From assembly GCF_003865135.1 (NCBI RefSeq), contig NZ_BHZC01000001.1, positions 8,184,001-8,248,000 on the forward strand: a stretch of 64,000 bases of DNA, given 5' to 3'. The position numbers and the translations under genes are program-made. Under the pieces are notes generated by a model, which worked only from the letters and a program-made list of their open reading frames with translations, ran no database searches and was not told the origin of the DNA. Shown here piece by piece: positions 1 through 10,631 of this stretch (its first letter is position 1; each line of letters opens with the position of its first letter). The stretch comes from Streptomyces chrestomyceticus JCM 4735. Its GTDB lineage: Bacteria > Actinomycetota > Actinomycetes > Streptomycetales > Streptomycetaceae.

Positions 1-1487
<1,487 letters not shown>

Positions 1488-1529
1488 TCCGCCGTCGGCG
1501 CGCACCGCTCGCGGTCGCGCGGCATGCGA

Positions 1530-1559
1530 AGGGCCCTCGGCGTCGACGCCGGGGGCCCT
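1530..1559 (+). terminator. Terminator after gcvP
   Basis: A 13-bp stem (one G-U pair) closes on a TCGA tetraloop and is followed by a T-rich stretch. It starts 42 bases after the gcvP stop. Confidence 0.75.
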
Positions 1560-1647
1560 GTTGTCCGTTGTGCTCTCTTGTCAGCCGGCGGTCGGTCGGT
1601 GCCGTGCCGTGCTGTGCGGTTCCGCGTGGTTCCGTGCGCTGAGGTGA

Positions 1648-1854
1648 TCAGGCGGCGGTGGCCACGTGCGGCGTGCCCAGAACCCGGTGCGGCGCGATGA
1701 CCTGGCCGTCCGGCAGCAGTTCACCGGTGTCCTCGAACAGGAGGACACCGTTGCACAGCAGGCTCCAGCCCTGCTCCGGGTGGTGCGCCACGAGATGGGC
1801 GGCCTCCCGGTCGGCGGAGTCTGCGGTCGGGCACGGCGGTTGGTGCTGGCACAT
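1648..1854 (-). CDS. DUF5999 family protein
   Basis: This is a small protein of 68 residues beginning MCQHQPPCPTADSADREAA, which I recognise as the Streptomyces DUF5999 family of unknown function. The N-terminal CQHQPPCP segment could bind metal, but this is inference. I chose the start at MCQHQ because it is where the family usually begins and because codon use upstream is poorer in GC3. An in-frame ATG at 1914 has a better ribosome-binding site (GGGGGAG) and would add 20 residues, so the longer form cannot be excluded. It stands alone, convergent with gcvP. Confidence 0.8.
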   Translation of the reverse strand: MCQHQPPCPTADSADREAAHLVAHHPEQGWSLLCNGVLLFEDTGELLPDGQVIAPHRVLGTPHVATAA

Positions 1855-2218
1855 GGATGATGTCTTTCGCTGCGATGTGGTCTGATTCGTCCTGCGGCTC
1901 GACGAGATGCTCATGGCCGCTCCCCCGTTTCAGTAGGTCGATACCAGTGTTGCCCCACGGGCCGGATTCCGCAGGGATTTGGCTGCAGCGGCACTCACTA
2001 GATAATGACGCATCACCCGTGCGGTCGGTTCATTTCAAGTGCGTCCCCGGTACGGGGCGTTGGGAGCCGGGCGGCCGCGTACTCCGCGCGGGTGAGCGCA
2101 GCGGAGCGCCCCGCGTCCGGGAAGGGCGCGGGGCGCGTTCCTGTGAGGCGGTGTGCTCCGGTGCGCGGTTGCGTCGTACGACGTCGGCCGGTCGCCGTGG
2201 AGGACCCCCTGCCGGGTC
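1855..2218. other. Intergenic region upstream of the DUF5999 gene
   Basis: No coding region is supported here. It should hold the promoter of the DUF5999 gene and the 3' end of the next minus-strand transcript. I see no clear operator or RNA gene. Confidence 0.5.
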
Positions 2219-2806
2219 TCAGGCCGGCGACCCCAGCAGGGGCACCGGCGCGAGGCGCAGGGTCAGCCGGGGCAGCAGGTCCGCCACCCGGTGCGGCCGG
2301 TGGGCGGCGATGCCCGGCGGGGCCGGCGCCAGCGGGACGAGGACGTCACCCGGGGCGGGCACCCCCTCGGAGCCGTCCGCCGAGACGTCGTGGTGCAGCC
2401 ACAAAGTGAGCATGTACAGCTCCGGCACGGACAGCAGCCGCGGCTGGTACGGGGTCGGTACGGACTCCGCCTGACGCAGTGCCCGTTCGGTCGACGTGAC
2501 GTAGGGGCCCTCGCAGAAATGCGAGAAGGTCCAGCCGTCGGCCGTGAGCATGGCTTCCGCGGTCGCCACCGACCGCTCGCCGCTGCGGATCAGGAACCGC
2601 CAGCCGGTGAGCCGGGTACGGGGCGGCCCGGCGGGGTGGCTGACATCGTCCAACACGTATACGGGAAGGGGGAGTTCGGCACTCAGCGGGCCCTGGTGGG
2701 CACGGAGGGCGGGGGTGCGGGCCTCGCGCACGGCGGTGGGGGAACCGAGGGCGGCGAGGACGCTGCGGAGGGCAGGCGCGGGGGCAGGGGGGACATGCAG
2801 CGGCAT
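2219..2806 (-). CDS. Conserved hypothetical protein
   Basis: This is a cytosolic protein of 195 residues without signal peptide or membrane segment. I do not recognise a domain. The central part (about residues 45-135) is the most structured, with mixed hydrophobic and charged sequence such as GWRFLIRSGERSVATAEAML; the C-terminal third is Pro- and Leu-rich. The ATG is preceded on the minus strand by GAGAGG at a good distance, and GC3 is high throughout, so I believe it is real. It is divergent from the ligase gene that starts at 3427. Confidence 0.6.
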   Translation of the reverse strand: MPLHVPPAPAPALRSVLAALGSPTAVREARTPALRAHQGPLSAELPLPVYVLDDVSHPAGPPRTRLTGWRFLIRSGERSVATAEAMLTADGWTFSHFCEGPYVTSTERALRQAESVPTPYQPRLLSVPELYMLTLWLHHDVSADGSEGVPAPGDVLVPLAPAPPGIAAHRPHRVADLLPRLTLRLAPVPLLGSPA

Positions 2807-3426
2807 GGTGGGTCGCCTCTCACTTGGGAGACACGGTGGTGCTGGGCATGGTGCGGACGACGTCGTCAGCGTGCGGGGTCAGAGCGCCAGTACTTGGCCG
2901 ACCGGGGATGCCGGCCCGGCGGGGGTCAGCCGCTGTGCCGCAGCCCCGGTGGAACACCGCAACGCTGGGCGCCAACTCTCTGCCTCGTCAGCGAAGTTTA
3001 TACGACGTGTGTTCACCAGGTGTTTCGGCTAGCCGTTCCGCGGATTGCCGACAAGGCGGAATCCAGACCCCTCCGGACGGCCTTTTCGGTGCCTTTGTGC
3101 GGTGCCCGGCGCCACGGCCTGGTATTCCGTCGTGAACACGGTAGGCCGGATCCGGACGGTCATTTAGCGGATCTCGACTGCATTTCCCACGACACCATGA
3201 GACGGCCTCCGGTCCCGACGGTATGCCCTCGGAATGTGCCAGCCCGTCCGTCTCCCGGAGCCTACCGGTTCCGGCGCACGTCCGAGGCGTTATCGATCGG
3301 ATTGCCGGGCATCATCGACCGTAGCGCGATCGTCGGGCCCGCCGGGGAGCCCGGCCGACCGGGCGTTGCCGGCAGGCCCCGGACGGCCTGCCGGGCCGGG
3401 CCGTCGACACGAGGAGGGACGCTCCG
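2807..3426. other. Long divergent intergenic region
   Basis: These 620 bases separate the divergent genes at 2806 and 3427. Base composition is less GC-biased than in the flanking genes, and the open frames that cross it have no coding character. It must contain both promoters. I see no RNA gene or clear repeat in it. Confidence 0.5.
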
Positions 3427-4956
3427 ATGGGGGAGAAGGTTGCGGCGGGCGGCACCGGTCTCACCGACCGGCAACACTATCGAAGAAAGCTGCACGAGTG
3501 TCTGACGGGATTGCAGAGGCTCCTGAACGAGAAGCGGTTCGACCGCCCCAAGAACCTGATGGGGCTGGAGATCGAATTGAATCTCGCCGGTCCCGACGGT
3601 ATGCCACGCATGATGAACTCACAGGTTCTGGAGCGCATCGCGAGCCGCGATTTCCAGACCGAACTGGCCCAGTGCAACCTGGAAGTCAATATCCTTCCGC
3701 ACCGGCTCTCCGGGCGCGTCCTCGACCAGCTCGCCGAAGAACTGCGCACCGGTCTGGCCTATGCCGACCGCAAGGCCGCCGAAGTGGCCGCCCGTATCGT
3801 GATGATCGGCATTCTGCCGACCCTGGCCGCCGAGGACCTGGTCGCCTCCAACCTCTCGGAGATCGACCGTTACGTCCTGCTCAACGACCAGATGCGGGCC
3901 GCGCGGGGCGAGGACTTCCAGATCGACCTGGAGGGCGTCGAGCGGCTGGTCTCCTCCTCGGCCTCCATCGCCCCCGAGGCCGCGTGCACCTCGGTGCAAC
4001 TGCACCTCCAGGTCACCCCGAACCGTTTCCCCGCCGTCTGGAACGCGGCCCAGGCCATCGCCGCCGTCCAGATCGCGGTCGGCGCCAACTCACCGTTCGT
4101 CTTCGGCCGCGAACTGTGGCGCGAATCGCGCCCGCCGGTCTTCCAGCAGGCCACCGACGTCCGTCCGCCTGAGCTGCGGGCCCAGGGCGTACGTCCGCGC
4201 ACCTGGTTCGGGGAACGCTGGATCGACGCCCCGTACGACCTGTTCGAAGAGAACCTGCGGTTCTTCCCGCCCCTGCTGCCCATCCACGCGGACGAGGACC
4301 CCCTCGCCGTCCTGGACGACGGCGGCATCCCGAGCCTGGCGGAACTGGTGCTGCACAACGGCACCGTCTACCGCTGGAACCGCCCGGTGTACGGCGTCGC
4401 GGACGGCGTCCCGCACCTCAGGGTCGAGAACCGGGTCCTGCCCGCGGGCCCCACCGTCACCGACGTCATCGCCAATACGGCCTTCTACTACGGGCTGGTG
4501 CGGACGCTGGCCGAGGAACCGCGGCCGGTGTGGGCCCGTATGCCGTTCGCCGCGGCCGCCGAGAACTTCGATACCGCATGCCGCCGCGGCATCGACGCCG
4601 TACTGAAGTGGCCCCGCGGCCGCTCCGGCGGCCTCGGCGAGGTCGCCGCCGTACGCCTGGTACGCCAGGAACTGCTGCCCATGGCCGCGGCCGGCCTGGA
4701 CGCCTGGGGCGTCGAACCGGTCGACCGCGACCACTACCTCGGCGTGATCGAGGCGCGCTGCCGCCGCCGCGTCAACGGAGCGTCCTGGCAGGCCGCCGCG
4801 TACCACCACGCGCTCGGCCGCGGGCTGGACCGGGGCGCGGCGCTGGCGGCGATGACCCAGCGCTACAGCGAACTGATGCACTCGGGGGAGCCGGTCCACG
4901 CCTGGCCCGTCGAGTGGACCGCCGCTCCGGTGGCGGGGGTGCGGGGGCAGGGCTGA
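3427..4956 (+). CDS. Glutamate-cysteine ligase family (GCS2) protein
   Basis: This protein of 509 residues belongs to the GCS2 carboxylate-amine ligase family, which couples glutamate to an amine, classically cysteine, using ATP. The family signature GLEIELNL near residue 45 and CNLEVNILPHR near residue 82 supply acidic metal-ligand positions. The middle part (SVQLHLQVTPNRFPAVWNAAQAIAAVQIAVGANSPF is one run, split here only by position 177-212) matches this fold. Actinomycetes use mycothiol and ergothioneine rather than glutathione, so the true substrate is open. The ATG has a strong GAGGAGGGA site. It appears monocistronic. Confidence 0.8.
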   Translation: MGEKVAAGGTGLTDRQHYRRKLHECLTGLQRLLNEKRFDRPKNLMGLEIELNLAGPDGMPRMMNSQVLERIASRDFQTELAQCNLEVNILPHRLSGRVLDQLAEELRTGLAYADRKAAEVAARIVMIGILPTLAAEDLVASNLSEIDRYVLLNDQMRAARGEDFQIDLEGVERLVSSSASIAPEAACTSVQLHLQVTPNRFPAVWNAAQAIAAVQIAVGANSPFVFGRELWRESRPPVFQQATDVRPPELRAQGVRPRTWFGERWIDAPYDLFEENLRFFPPLLPIHADEDPLAVLDDGGIPSLAELVLHNGTVYRWNRPVYGVADGVPHLRVENRVLPAGPTVTDVIANTAFYYGLVRTLAEEPRPVWARMPFAAAAENFDTACRRGIDAVLKWPRGRSGGLGEVAAVRLVRQELLPMAAAGLDAWGVEPVDRDHYLGVIEARCRRRVNGASWQAAAYHHALGRGLDRGAALAAMTQRYSELMHSGEPVHAWPVEWTAAPVAGVRGQG

Positions 4957-5231
4957 AGGAACGGGGGCGTTCTGCCTCGACGTCGTCGGGGCGGTAACCA
5001 GCGACGGTCATCATGGCGTCGGGCTGGTCCGGGACGGTGCCGCGGTCCGCGACGGCCGATCGCCTTCCGGCGGGCTCGGCGCCGTGCGCGTTCCGTGGAC
5101 ACGCCGAGCCGCCGTCGACGTGCTTCAGGCGGGCCGGACGGCCCTGCGGGGGCGGCGTCGGGCAAGCTATGACGTCCTGGCCGTGACGTTTTCGTCGTGA
5201 CGCCTTACCCGGTACGGAACTGGAGGCAGTT

Positions 5232-6107
5232 GTGCAGTCGGACGCGAGTCCCGTGACCGGTGCGGAATCCCCTGGCCGGAAGCGGCGGGGCCCGGGCGGC
5301 GGGCGGGACGACGGCGTGGACGGCGGCCCGGAAGGGGGCCCGGCCGGCGGGCTCCCGCTACCGATCCTGCGCGGCGAGACGGTGCTGGTCCTGGCGCTCT
5401 CGCTCGGCGCCAGCGGCGTCTCCGCGCTCATCAGCTTCATCGGGTCGCTGACCAAACCCGGCGGCCTCAAGGACCAGGCCGCGATGCTGAACTCCTCGCA
5501 CGCGCCGGGCCGCCCCTGGCTCGACCTCGCCTGGCAGTTGTTCGGCATCGCCACCGCGCTCGTCCCCGTCGCGCTGGTGGCGCATCTGCTGATCCGGGAG
5601 CGGGTCGGCGGCCTCCGGGCGGTGGGTTTCGACGGACGTCGGCCCGGATTCGACATGAGCCGCGGCGTCGGCGTGGCGGCGGTCATCGGCGGCAGCGGTC
5701 TGTTGCTCTACCTCGGCGCGCGGGCGGCCGGCTTCAACCTGACGGTGGTGCCGGAGGGGCTGCCCGACGTCTGGTGGAAGTTCCCGGTGCTGATCGCCTC
5801 GGCGGTGCAGAACGCCGTTGTCGAGGAGGTCATCGTCGTCGGCTATCTGCTGCGGCGGCTGGGGCAACTGCGGTGGACCCCGGTGGCCGCGCTGGCGGCG
5901 AGTGCGGTGCTGCGTGGCTCGTACCACCTCTACCAGGGCATCGGCGGGTTCGTCGGGAACATGGTGATGGGCGTGATCTTCGTCCTGCTGTACCGGCGCT
6001 GGGGGCGCGTCGGCCCGCTGGTCGCCGCGCACGCGCTGATCGACATCGTGGCGTTCCTCGGGTACGCGCTGTTGGCGGGGAAGGTGGGGTGGCTGCCTAC
6101 GGTGTGA
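5232..6107 (+). CDS. CPBP family intramembrane metalloprotease
   Basis: This is a polytopic membrane protein of 291 residues in the CPBP (CAAX protease and bacteriocin processing) family. The three family motifs are visible: EEVIVVGYLLRR (glutamate pair), SYHLYQG (histidine) and HALIDIVAF near the C-terminus (histidine), which together form the membrane metal site. The N-terminal 45 residues are Gly/Arg/Pro-rich and cytosolic. The GTG start follows a GGAG site. In bacteria these proteins are linked to prenyl-protein-like processing or bacteriocin immunity; nothing nearby points to a substrate. Confidence 0.85.
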   Translation: MQSDASPVTGAESPGRKRRGPGGGRDDGVDGGPEGGPAGGLPLPILRGETVLVLALSLGASGVSALISFIGSLTKPGGLKDQAAMLNSSHAPGRPWLDLAWQLFGIATALVPVALVAHLLIRERVGGLRAVGFDGRRPGFDMSRGVGVAAVIGGSGLLLYLGARAAGFNLTVVPEGLPDVWWKFPVLIASAVQNAVVEEVIVVGYLLRRLGQLRWTPVAALAASAVLRGSYHLYQGIGGFVGNMVMGVIFVLLYRRWGRVGPLVAAHALIDIVAFLGYALLAGKVGWLPTV

Positions 6108-6219
6108 CGGGTGGGGCCGGGCGGAAGTGGCGGTGAGGGCGGGGCGGGGGCCGGGCTCGCCCTGGGCCGCGGCCGGTCGGGCCCGTGCAGCGGCCGGGCG
6201 AACCCGCCCCTGACCCGCC

Positions 6220-7044
6220 TCAGGGCGCGGTGAGCAGTTCGCCGTCGATGACGGTGACGGCCGAGCCGGTGAGCAGCGTACGGTCGTCACGCAGCGCGGT
6301 CCGTACGAGACCGGTGCGGCGGGCGGGGCCCTGGAGGCCGGTGAGTTCGTCGCGGCCCAGCCTGGCCGACCAGAACGGCGCCAGCGCGGTGTGCGCGCTG
6401 CCCGTCACCGGGTCCTCGTCGATGCCCACGGCCGGGAAGAAGCAGCGGCTGACGAAGTCGTAACCGCTGTCGGAGGTGTCGGCCGCCGCGGTGGCGATCA
6501 CCCCGCGGCCGCCGGGCGAGGCGAGGGTCCGCAGGTCCGGGTCCAGGGCCCGTACGGCCTTCTCGTCGGCCAGTTCGACGAGGAGGTCGCCGAGGTTCTC
6601 GCCGGTGTCGTACGCACCGAGGATCTCCACGCCCAGCGACGCGGTGACGGACGGCGGCGCCTCGACCGCCGTCAACGGGGCCGTCGGGAAGTCCATGGTG
6701 ATCGCGCCGCTGTCGTCGGCCGTCGTGGTCAGCACGCCGCTGCGGGTGGTGAAGCGGACCGTGCCGGTGGCGGTCCCGGTGGTGTGCAGGACGTGCGCGG
6801 TGGCCAGGGTGGCGTGGCCGCACATGTTCACCTCGGCGGCCGGGGTGAGCCAGCGCAGCGCCCAGTCGGCGTCGCCACCCGCGGGCAGCGGGTGGGCGAA
6901 GGCGGTCTCGGAGAGGTTGACCTCGGCGGCGACCCGCTGGAGCCAGGTGTCGTCGGGAAAGCCGCCTGCGTCGAGCAGGACGACACCGGCGGGGTTGCCG
7001 CCGAAGGGGCGGTCGGTGAAGGCGTCAACGATACGAATCCTCAT
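6220..7044 (-). CDS. PhzF family isomerase-like protein
   Basis: This is a protein of 274 residues of the PhzF / diaminopimelate epimerase-like fold. It begins RIRIVDAFTDRPFGGNPAGV, the family hallmark, followed by NLSETAF with the catalytic glutamate, then VNMCGHATLATAHVL and, in the second half, DEDPVTGSAHTAL. The last two are the ligand-binding loops of the two pseudo-symmetric domains. The natural substrate is unknown, since most family members lie outside phenazine clusters. The ATG has no clear ribosome site, but TAAGCT ends seven bases upstream on the minus strand, suggesting a leaderless transcript. Confidence 0.9.
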   Translation of the reverse strand: MRIRIVDAFTDRPFGGNPAGVVLLDAGGFPDDTWLQRVAAEVNLSETAFAHPLPAGGDADWALRWLTPAAEVNMCGHATLATAHVLHTTGTATGTVRFTTRSGVLTTTADDSGAITMDFPTAPLTAVEAPPSVTASLGVEILGAYDTGENLGDLLVELADEKAVRALDPDLRTLASPGGRGVIATAAADTSDSGYDFVSRCFFPAVGIDEDPVTGSAHTALAPFWSARLGRDELTGLQGPARRTGLVRTALRDDRTLLTGSAVTVIDGELLTAP

Positions 7045-7242
7045 GGCCTGGAGCTTAGAAGTCCACCTCGCGCACGACCAAGGCCAATCGTAGGTGGGTG
7101 GACTGATTTTCGCGCCGCTGCGGTCCATGTCGGGTCCATGGCGAAAGAAGTGGCCACCTCGCAGGAGGAAGCGAGAGGAGCCAGTCGAAAGATACCTCCG
7201 TCCCCGCCGGCCCAGTCCCCGTTCCCCCGCGCCCTCTCCGGC

Positions 7243-8045
7243 TCAGGGCGCGACGAGCGGCTCGGCCTCGTACGCGCGGTGCAGCAGCGCCAGGAAGTCG
7301 GGTGCGTCCGGCAAGGGCGCCGGGCCGATCCGGTGTACGGCCACGCCCGGCGTCCAGGAGTTCATGACCACCCCGCCGGCCAGCGTGGGCAGGTCGGCGA
7401 GCGTGACCTCCTGGACGCGCTGGGGGACGCCGAGGCCGTCCAACTGCCGCCGGACGATGCCCATCGTGGTGCCGCCCAGCATCTCGGCCTCGGGCCACAC
7501 CACGGAAGTGCCGTCCCAGAAGGCGAGGTTCCAGATGGTCGCCTCGCTGAGTCGGCCGCAGCGGTCGACGAAGGCGGCGTCGTCGAAACCCTGCCGCACG
7601 GCCTCCCGGAGGAAGTACGTCTTGCCCACCTCGCCCACGTGCTTCACGGCCGGGAGGGTCCTCTCGTGCTCGACCGTCGCGAGCGACAACGGCCCTTGCG
7701 GCCCGGAAGCGGCCGGGCCCGTACGGACCAGCACCTCGGGCTCCACCTCGGCCCCCGCCACGGTGAATTCGCCCGCCGGCGAGTACACGGTGGCCGTCAG
7801 CGAAAGGTCGGCCGGCCCCGCCTCCAGCGCCGTCCTCAGGTAGCCCCGTATCCGGTTCTCGGCCACCGCCCGGCCGAACATCTTCTCCGAGGCGACCCGC
7901 AGCCGCTCCAGGTGGAGGTCGAGGCCCCGGACCCGGCCCCGCGCACCTGCATGGCGGTGAAGTGGGCGTAGCCCGCGAAGGCGAGTGGCGCCAGGTCCCC
8001 GGCCGTCGCCGCCCGGCCGTCACGTTGGACAATGAAAGAGGTCAT
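7243..8045 (-). pseudogene. Class IV aminotransferase family protein, frameshifted
   Basis: Two frames together encode one protein of the branched-chain aminotransferase / aminodeoxychorismate lyase fold (PLP, fold type IV). The first frame gives TSFIVQRDGRAATA to FAGYAHFTAMQVRG, and the second gives MFGRAVAENRIRGYL to the end. One extra base in the four-C run at 7937-7940 would join them through GRVRGLDLHLERLR, the expected helix. Later motifs are normal: VKHVGEVGKTYFLREA (lysine region), LSEATIWNLAFWDG and LGGTTMGIVRRQL (phosphate loop). The ATG at 8045 has a CTGGAGTG site. It is divergent from the MerR gene. I consider a sequencing deletion more likely than a true null allele. Confidence 0.8.
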
Positions 8046-8221
8046 GACATCACTCCAGCTCGTGCGGGGGAAGCGCTCGTACGGGAACAGGGGTTGGCGG
8101 CAGCGGCCCGTCGTCCGGATCATGGACAGCGGGCGCGGAATACCGGCCCCGTGAGGGACGTTAAGGCTTCACACCGGTGAGAAGGTCAATCGCGAATGGG
8201 GCGGGCAGTGGGGCGGGGCAC

Positions 8222-8569
8222 ATGCTGATCGGGGAGTTGTCCCGGCGGACCGGAGTCAGTACACGGCTGCTGCGGTACTACGAGGCGCAGGGCCTGCTGA
8301 ACGCCGAGCGCGGCACGAACGGGTACCGCTGCTACGACGACGACACAGTGGTCACCGTGCGCCAGGTCCGCGCCCTCCTGGACGCGGGGCTGACCACCGA
8401 GGTGATCCGCGCCGTGCTGCCGTGCGCCCGGGGCGAGCAGCCGGAGATCGAGATGTGCGCGGACGTTCGGGCCATCCTGAACCGGGTACTCGCGGACACC
8501 GACGAACGCATCGGCGACCTTCAGCGCAGCCGTAGCGCTCTCGTGGGGTACTTGGGGGCGAAGGGCTGA
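8222..8569 (+). CDS. MerR family transcriptional regulator
   Basis: This regulator of 115 residues starts MLIGELSRRTGVSTRLLRYY, the MerR winged helix-turn-helix with the RYYE recognition region, followed by the dimerisation helix in the C-terminal half. The segment around residues 75-85 contains two cysteines (LPCARGEQPEIEMCAD), which could be redox- or metal-sensitive, but no classical heavy-metal loop is present. I chose the ATG at 8222 because the family N-terminus begins there; an upstream in-frame ATG at 8177 would add an uncharacteristic tail. It is divergent from the class IV aminotransferase gene, which may be its target. Confidence 0.85.
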   Translation: MLIGELSRRTGVSTRLLRYYEAQGLLNAERGTNGYRCYDDDTVVTVRQVRALLDAGLTTEVIRAVLPCARGEQPEIEMCADVRAILNRVLADTDERIGDLQRSRSALVGYLGAKG

Positions 8570-8697
8570 ACCGTGGGGGCGCCAGCGGGGTGGCGTTTCC
8601 TGGGGCCTGCTGGAAATCGGGGGTGCCCGGGGCCGGTCACGGTGCTGCGACAACTGCGATAACCGCGGCAACTGCGGCAATCCGGGAGGTCGTACGG

Positions 8698-8964
8698 ATG
8701 CGGACGCGGAGACGGACGCAGTGGCGTACGCAATACCCCCTTCCCGAGCGGACGGTGCGGGTACTCCGGCCGGTGCGCCTGCTCTCCGCCGTCGGCTTCC
8801 TGCTCGAAACGACTCTGTTCGCGCTGACCCTGACAGAGGAAGAGCCGAGCACCTCGACCCTGACGTGGACAGGCATCGGCGCGGTCTATTTCCCTCTCCT
8901 GTTCCTCCTGGCTCATCGGATGCTGCGCAAGGACAGCAGGGCGCGCGCGTCACGGGAGGGCTGA
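8698..8964 (+). CDS. Small membrane protein of unknown function
   Basis: This 88-residue protein has a very basic N-terminus (RTRRRTQWRTQY) and two hydrophobic segments, about residues 26-45 and 56-73, followed by a charged tail; this predicts a hairpin in the membrane with both ends in the cytosol. No family is recognised. The start is supported by GGGAGG eight bases upstream. It lies 128 bases after the MerR gene and may be cotranscribed with it. Confidence 0.55.
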   Translation: MRTRRRTQWRTQYPLPERTVRVLRPVRLLSAVGFLLETTLFALTLTEEEPSTSTLTWTGIGAVYFPLLFLLAHRMLRKDSRARASREG

Positions 8965-8965
8965 T

Positions 8966-8990
8966 GCCGGCCTGAGGTCCGGCTTTGTTT
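8966..8990 (+). terminator. Short hairpin plus T-rich tail
   Basis: GCCGG and CCGGC flank an eight-base loop and are followed by TTTGTTT, two bases after the stop of the small membrane protein. The stem is short, so confidence is moderate. Confidence 0.45.
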
Positions 8991-9005
8991 CTGGGACGGT
9001 CCGGC

Positions 9006-9527
9006 TCAGGCGCTCTCGCCGGTGGGGTGGAGAACAGCCTCCGCGATGTCGCGCACGCGGTCCAGTGTGATGCCGTTGCGCTGTTCAACGGCGAGGGGAT
9101 GGTCGGTGGGCTCCAGCTCGATGAAGGGGCGCTGACCGACGGGACGCGTGTGAACGTGGGTCTTCAGGTTGACGGTGCTGGGCGAGTACGGGGAAAGCTC
9201 AGTGGCCAGCCACCCGAAGTACGGACCCTCGGCCTCGCGTCCGGGGGCGTCCCGCAGGTCCGCTGAGCGGGCGAAGTTGTCCCTGCTCAGGGACGTCCAG
9301 ACGGCCCACGAGAACACGTCGTCGCTGCCGATGACCGGTATCTCGACCAGCCCCTTGACGAAGTAGTGCTCAGCCTTGATGACGCACTGGTCGGCGGAGA
9401 GCAGGCTGCCGTCGGCGTCGGCGAAGCTCGGGTCCCAGTAGTAGGGGGCCGCGGCCGCGTAGTGCGTCGGCAGCTCTGCGTGGAACTGGCCGCAGCAGGA
9501 GCAGGTGAATCCGAGGGCGCTGGTCAT
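9006..9527 (-). CDS. DUF2199 domain-containing protein
   Basis: This 173-residue cytosolic protein matches DUF2199, a family with an N-terminal zinc-ribbon-like CSCCGQFH motif (residues 9-16) and a conserved aromatic core including DVFSWAVWTSLS and GPYFGWLATELS. Function is unknown. TAGGCT ends seven bases before the ATG on the minus strand, so the transcript may be leaderless. It is divergent from the PadR gene. Confidence 0.85.
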   Translation of the reverse strand: MTSALGFTCSCCGQFHAELPTHYAAAAPYYWDPSFADADGSLLSADQCVIKAEHYFVKGLVEIPVIGSDDVFSWAVWTSLSRDNFARSADLRDAPGREAEGPYFGWLATELSPYSPSTVNLKTHVHTRPVGQRPFIELEPTDHPLAVEQRNGITLDRVRDIAEAVLHPTGESA

Positions 9528-9663
9528 GAACGAGAGCCTAATGATCGGCTCAAGCGCCCGGATGTCAGCGCCCAGATCCGCTCAGACGCGCCATCGCGCG
9601 GTGCGGATTCATCGACACAGGTCGGAGACTCGCTGCCCTCGGGCGTTGCCATCCGAACAGTTC

Positions 9664-9718
9664 CGATATATCGTTGAAGCATCGCGAACGATCAAAGTGA
9701 TGTCGCGAGTGATCAAAG
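9664..9718 (+). promoter_or_regulatory. Putative PadR operator cluster
   Basis: The perfect palindrome CGATATATCG lies at 9664-9673. It is followed by two direct repeats at 9682-9697 and 9703-9718 (TCGCGA, two variable bases, then GATCAAAG; 14 of 16 identical). Their 21-bp period is two helical turns. The block ends 29 bases before the PadR start, fitting autoregulation. Confidence 0.5.
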
Positions 9719-9747
9719 ATGCCACCACGAGAAGGAAGGAGCGCCTT

Positions 9748-10347
9748 ATGCGTTCCCACGGACACGAGCACCACGGACACGGCCGCCGCGGCGGCCGCGG
9801 AGATTACGAAGGGCGGTTCGAGGAGCGGCGCGCCGCGTTCGGGCCGTTCGGGCCGCCTTTCGGTGGGCCGCCGTTCGGCGGCCGGGGCCGCGGCGGGCCG
9901 CGTGGCCGGGCGCGGCGGGGCGACGTACGCGCCTCGATCCTGGCCCTGCTGAAGGACCGGCCGATGCACGGTTACGAGATGATCCAGGAGATCGCCGAGC
10001 GCAGTGGCGGAGCCTGGAAGCCGAGCCCCGGCTCGGTGTACCCCACCCTCCAGCTCCTGGAGGACGAGGGGCTGATCAGCAGTGCGAGCGAGGGCGGCAA
10101 GAAGCTCTTCTCGCTGACCGAGGCCGGACGTACGGAGGCGGAGAGCGTCGCCGACGCGCCCTGGGAGGAAGCCGGCCGAGGCGTCGACTGGGAGGCCATG
10201 AACGAGATCCGCAAGGCGGGTGGCGGCCTCGTCGAGGCGTTCCGGCAGGTGTGGGCCACCGGTACGCCGGAGCAGCGGGAGAAGGCCATCTCGGTGGTCA
10301 ACAAGGCCCGCAAGGAGCTGTACCTGATCCTCGCCGAGGACGAGTGA
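9748..10347 (+). CDS. PadR family transcriptional regulator
   Basis: This is a repressor of 199 residues. The winged helix starts near residue 55 (RASILALLKDRPMHGYEMIQ) and continues through WKPSPGSVYPTLQLLEDEGL, the PadR signature, with a Vtr1-like dimerisation helix at the C-terminus. The first 50 residues form a His-, Gly- and Arg-rich tail (HGHEHHGHGRRGGRG and GPPFGGPPFGGRGRGG), common in actinobacterial PadR proteins and possibly binding metal or DNA. The ATG has a strong AAGGAAGGAG site. A terminator follows, so it is probably monocistronic. Confidence 0.92.
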   Translation: MRSHGHEHHGHGRRGGRGDYEGRFEERRAAFGPFGPPFGGPPFGGRGRGGPRGRARRGDVRASILALLKDRPMHGYEMIQEIAERSGGAWKPSPGSVYPTLQLLEDEGLISSASEGGKKLFSLTEAGRTEAESVADAPWEEAGRGVDWEAMNEIRKAGGGLVEAFRQVWATGTPEQREKAISVVNKARKELYLILAEDE

Positions 10348-10403
10348 GCCGTTCGCCGTCGCACGCGCGGAGTTGAGGCGCGACGATGACGGGTGAGTTC
10401 GGC

Positions 10404-10436
10404 AGGGCCGTGACCGGGAAACCGGGTCACGGCCCT
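10404..10436 (+). terminator. Terminator after padR-type gene
   Basis: A stem of about 12 bp (AGGGCCGTGACC with its complement) encloses a GGGAAACCG loop, 57 bases after the PadR stop. Confidence 0.75.
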
Positions 10437-10631
10437 CTCGCGTCCGGACGGGCCGGTGCTCGCTCCGGAGGTTTGAGGTGGTGGTATGTGTCCCACTCGG
10501 TCTCGGGGGCGGCGCGTCGTCTCTCCTTCGCAAGGATGAGATTCCGGCAAGACGTGCCCAACCACGGGCGGATGCGCAAATGCTTCCCGCCGGGGATGTT
10601 CCGGGCGTCGGCTGCTGGTGGGGTGGGGACT

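Noticed and set aside
2153..3505. 450-codon plus-strand frame across the 2.2-3.5 kb region
   Set aside because: It is antisense to the hypothetical gene, crosses the divergent promoter region and overlaps the ligase gene; the protein is Arg/Gly-rich without domains.
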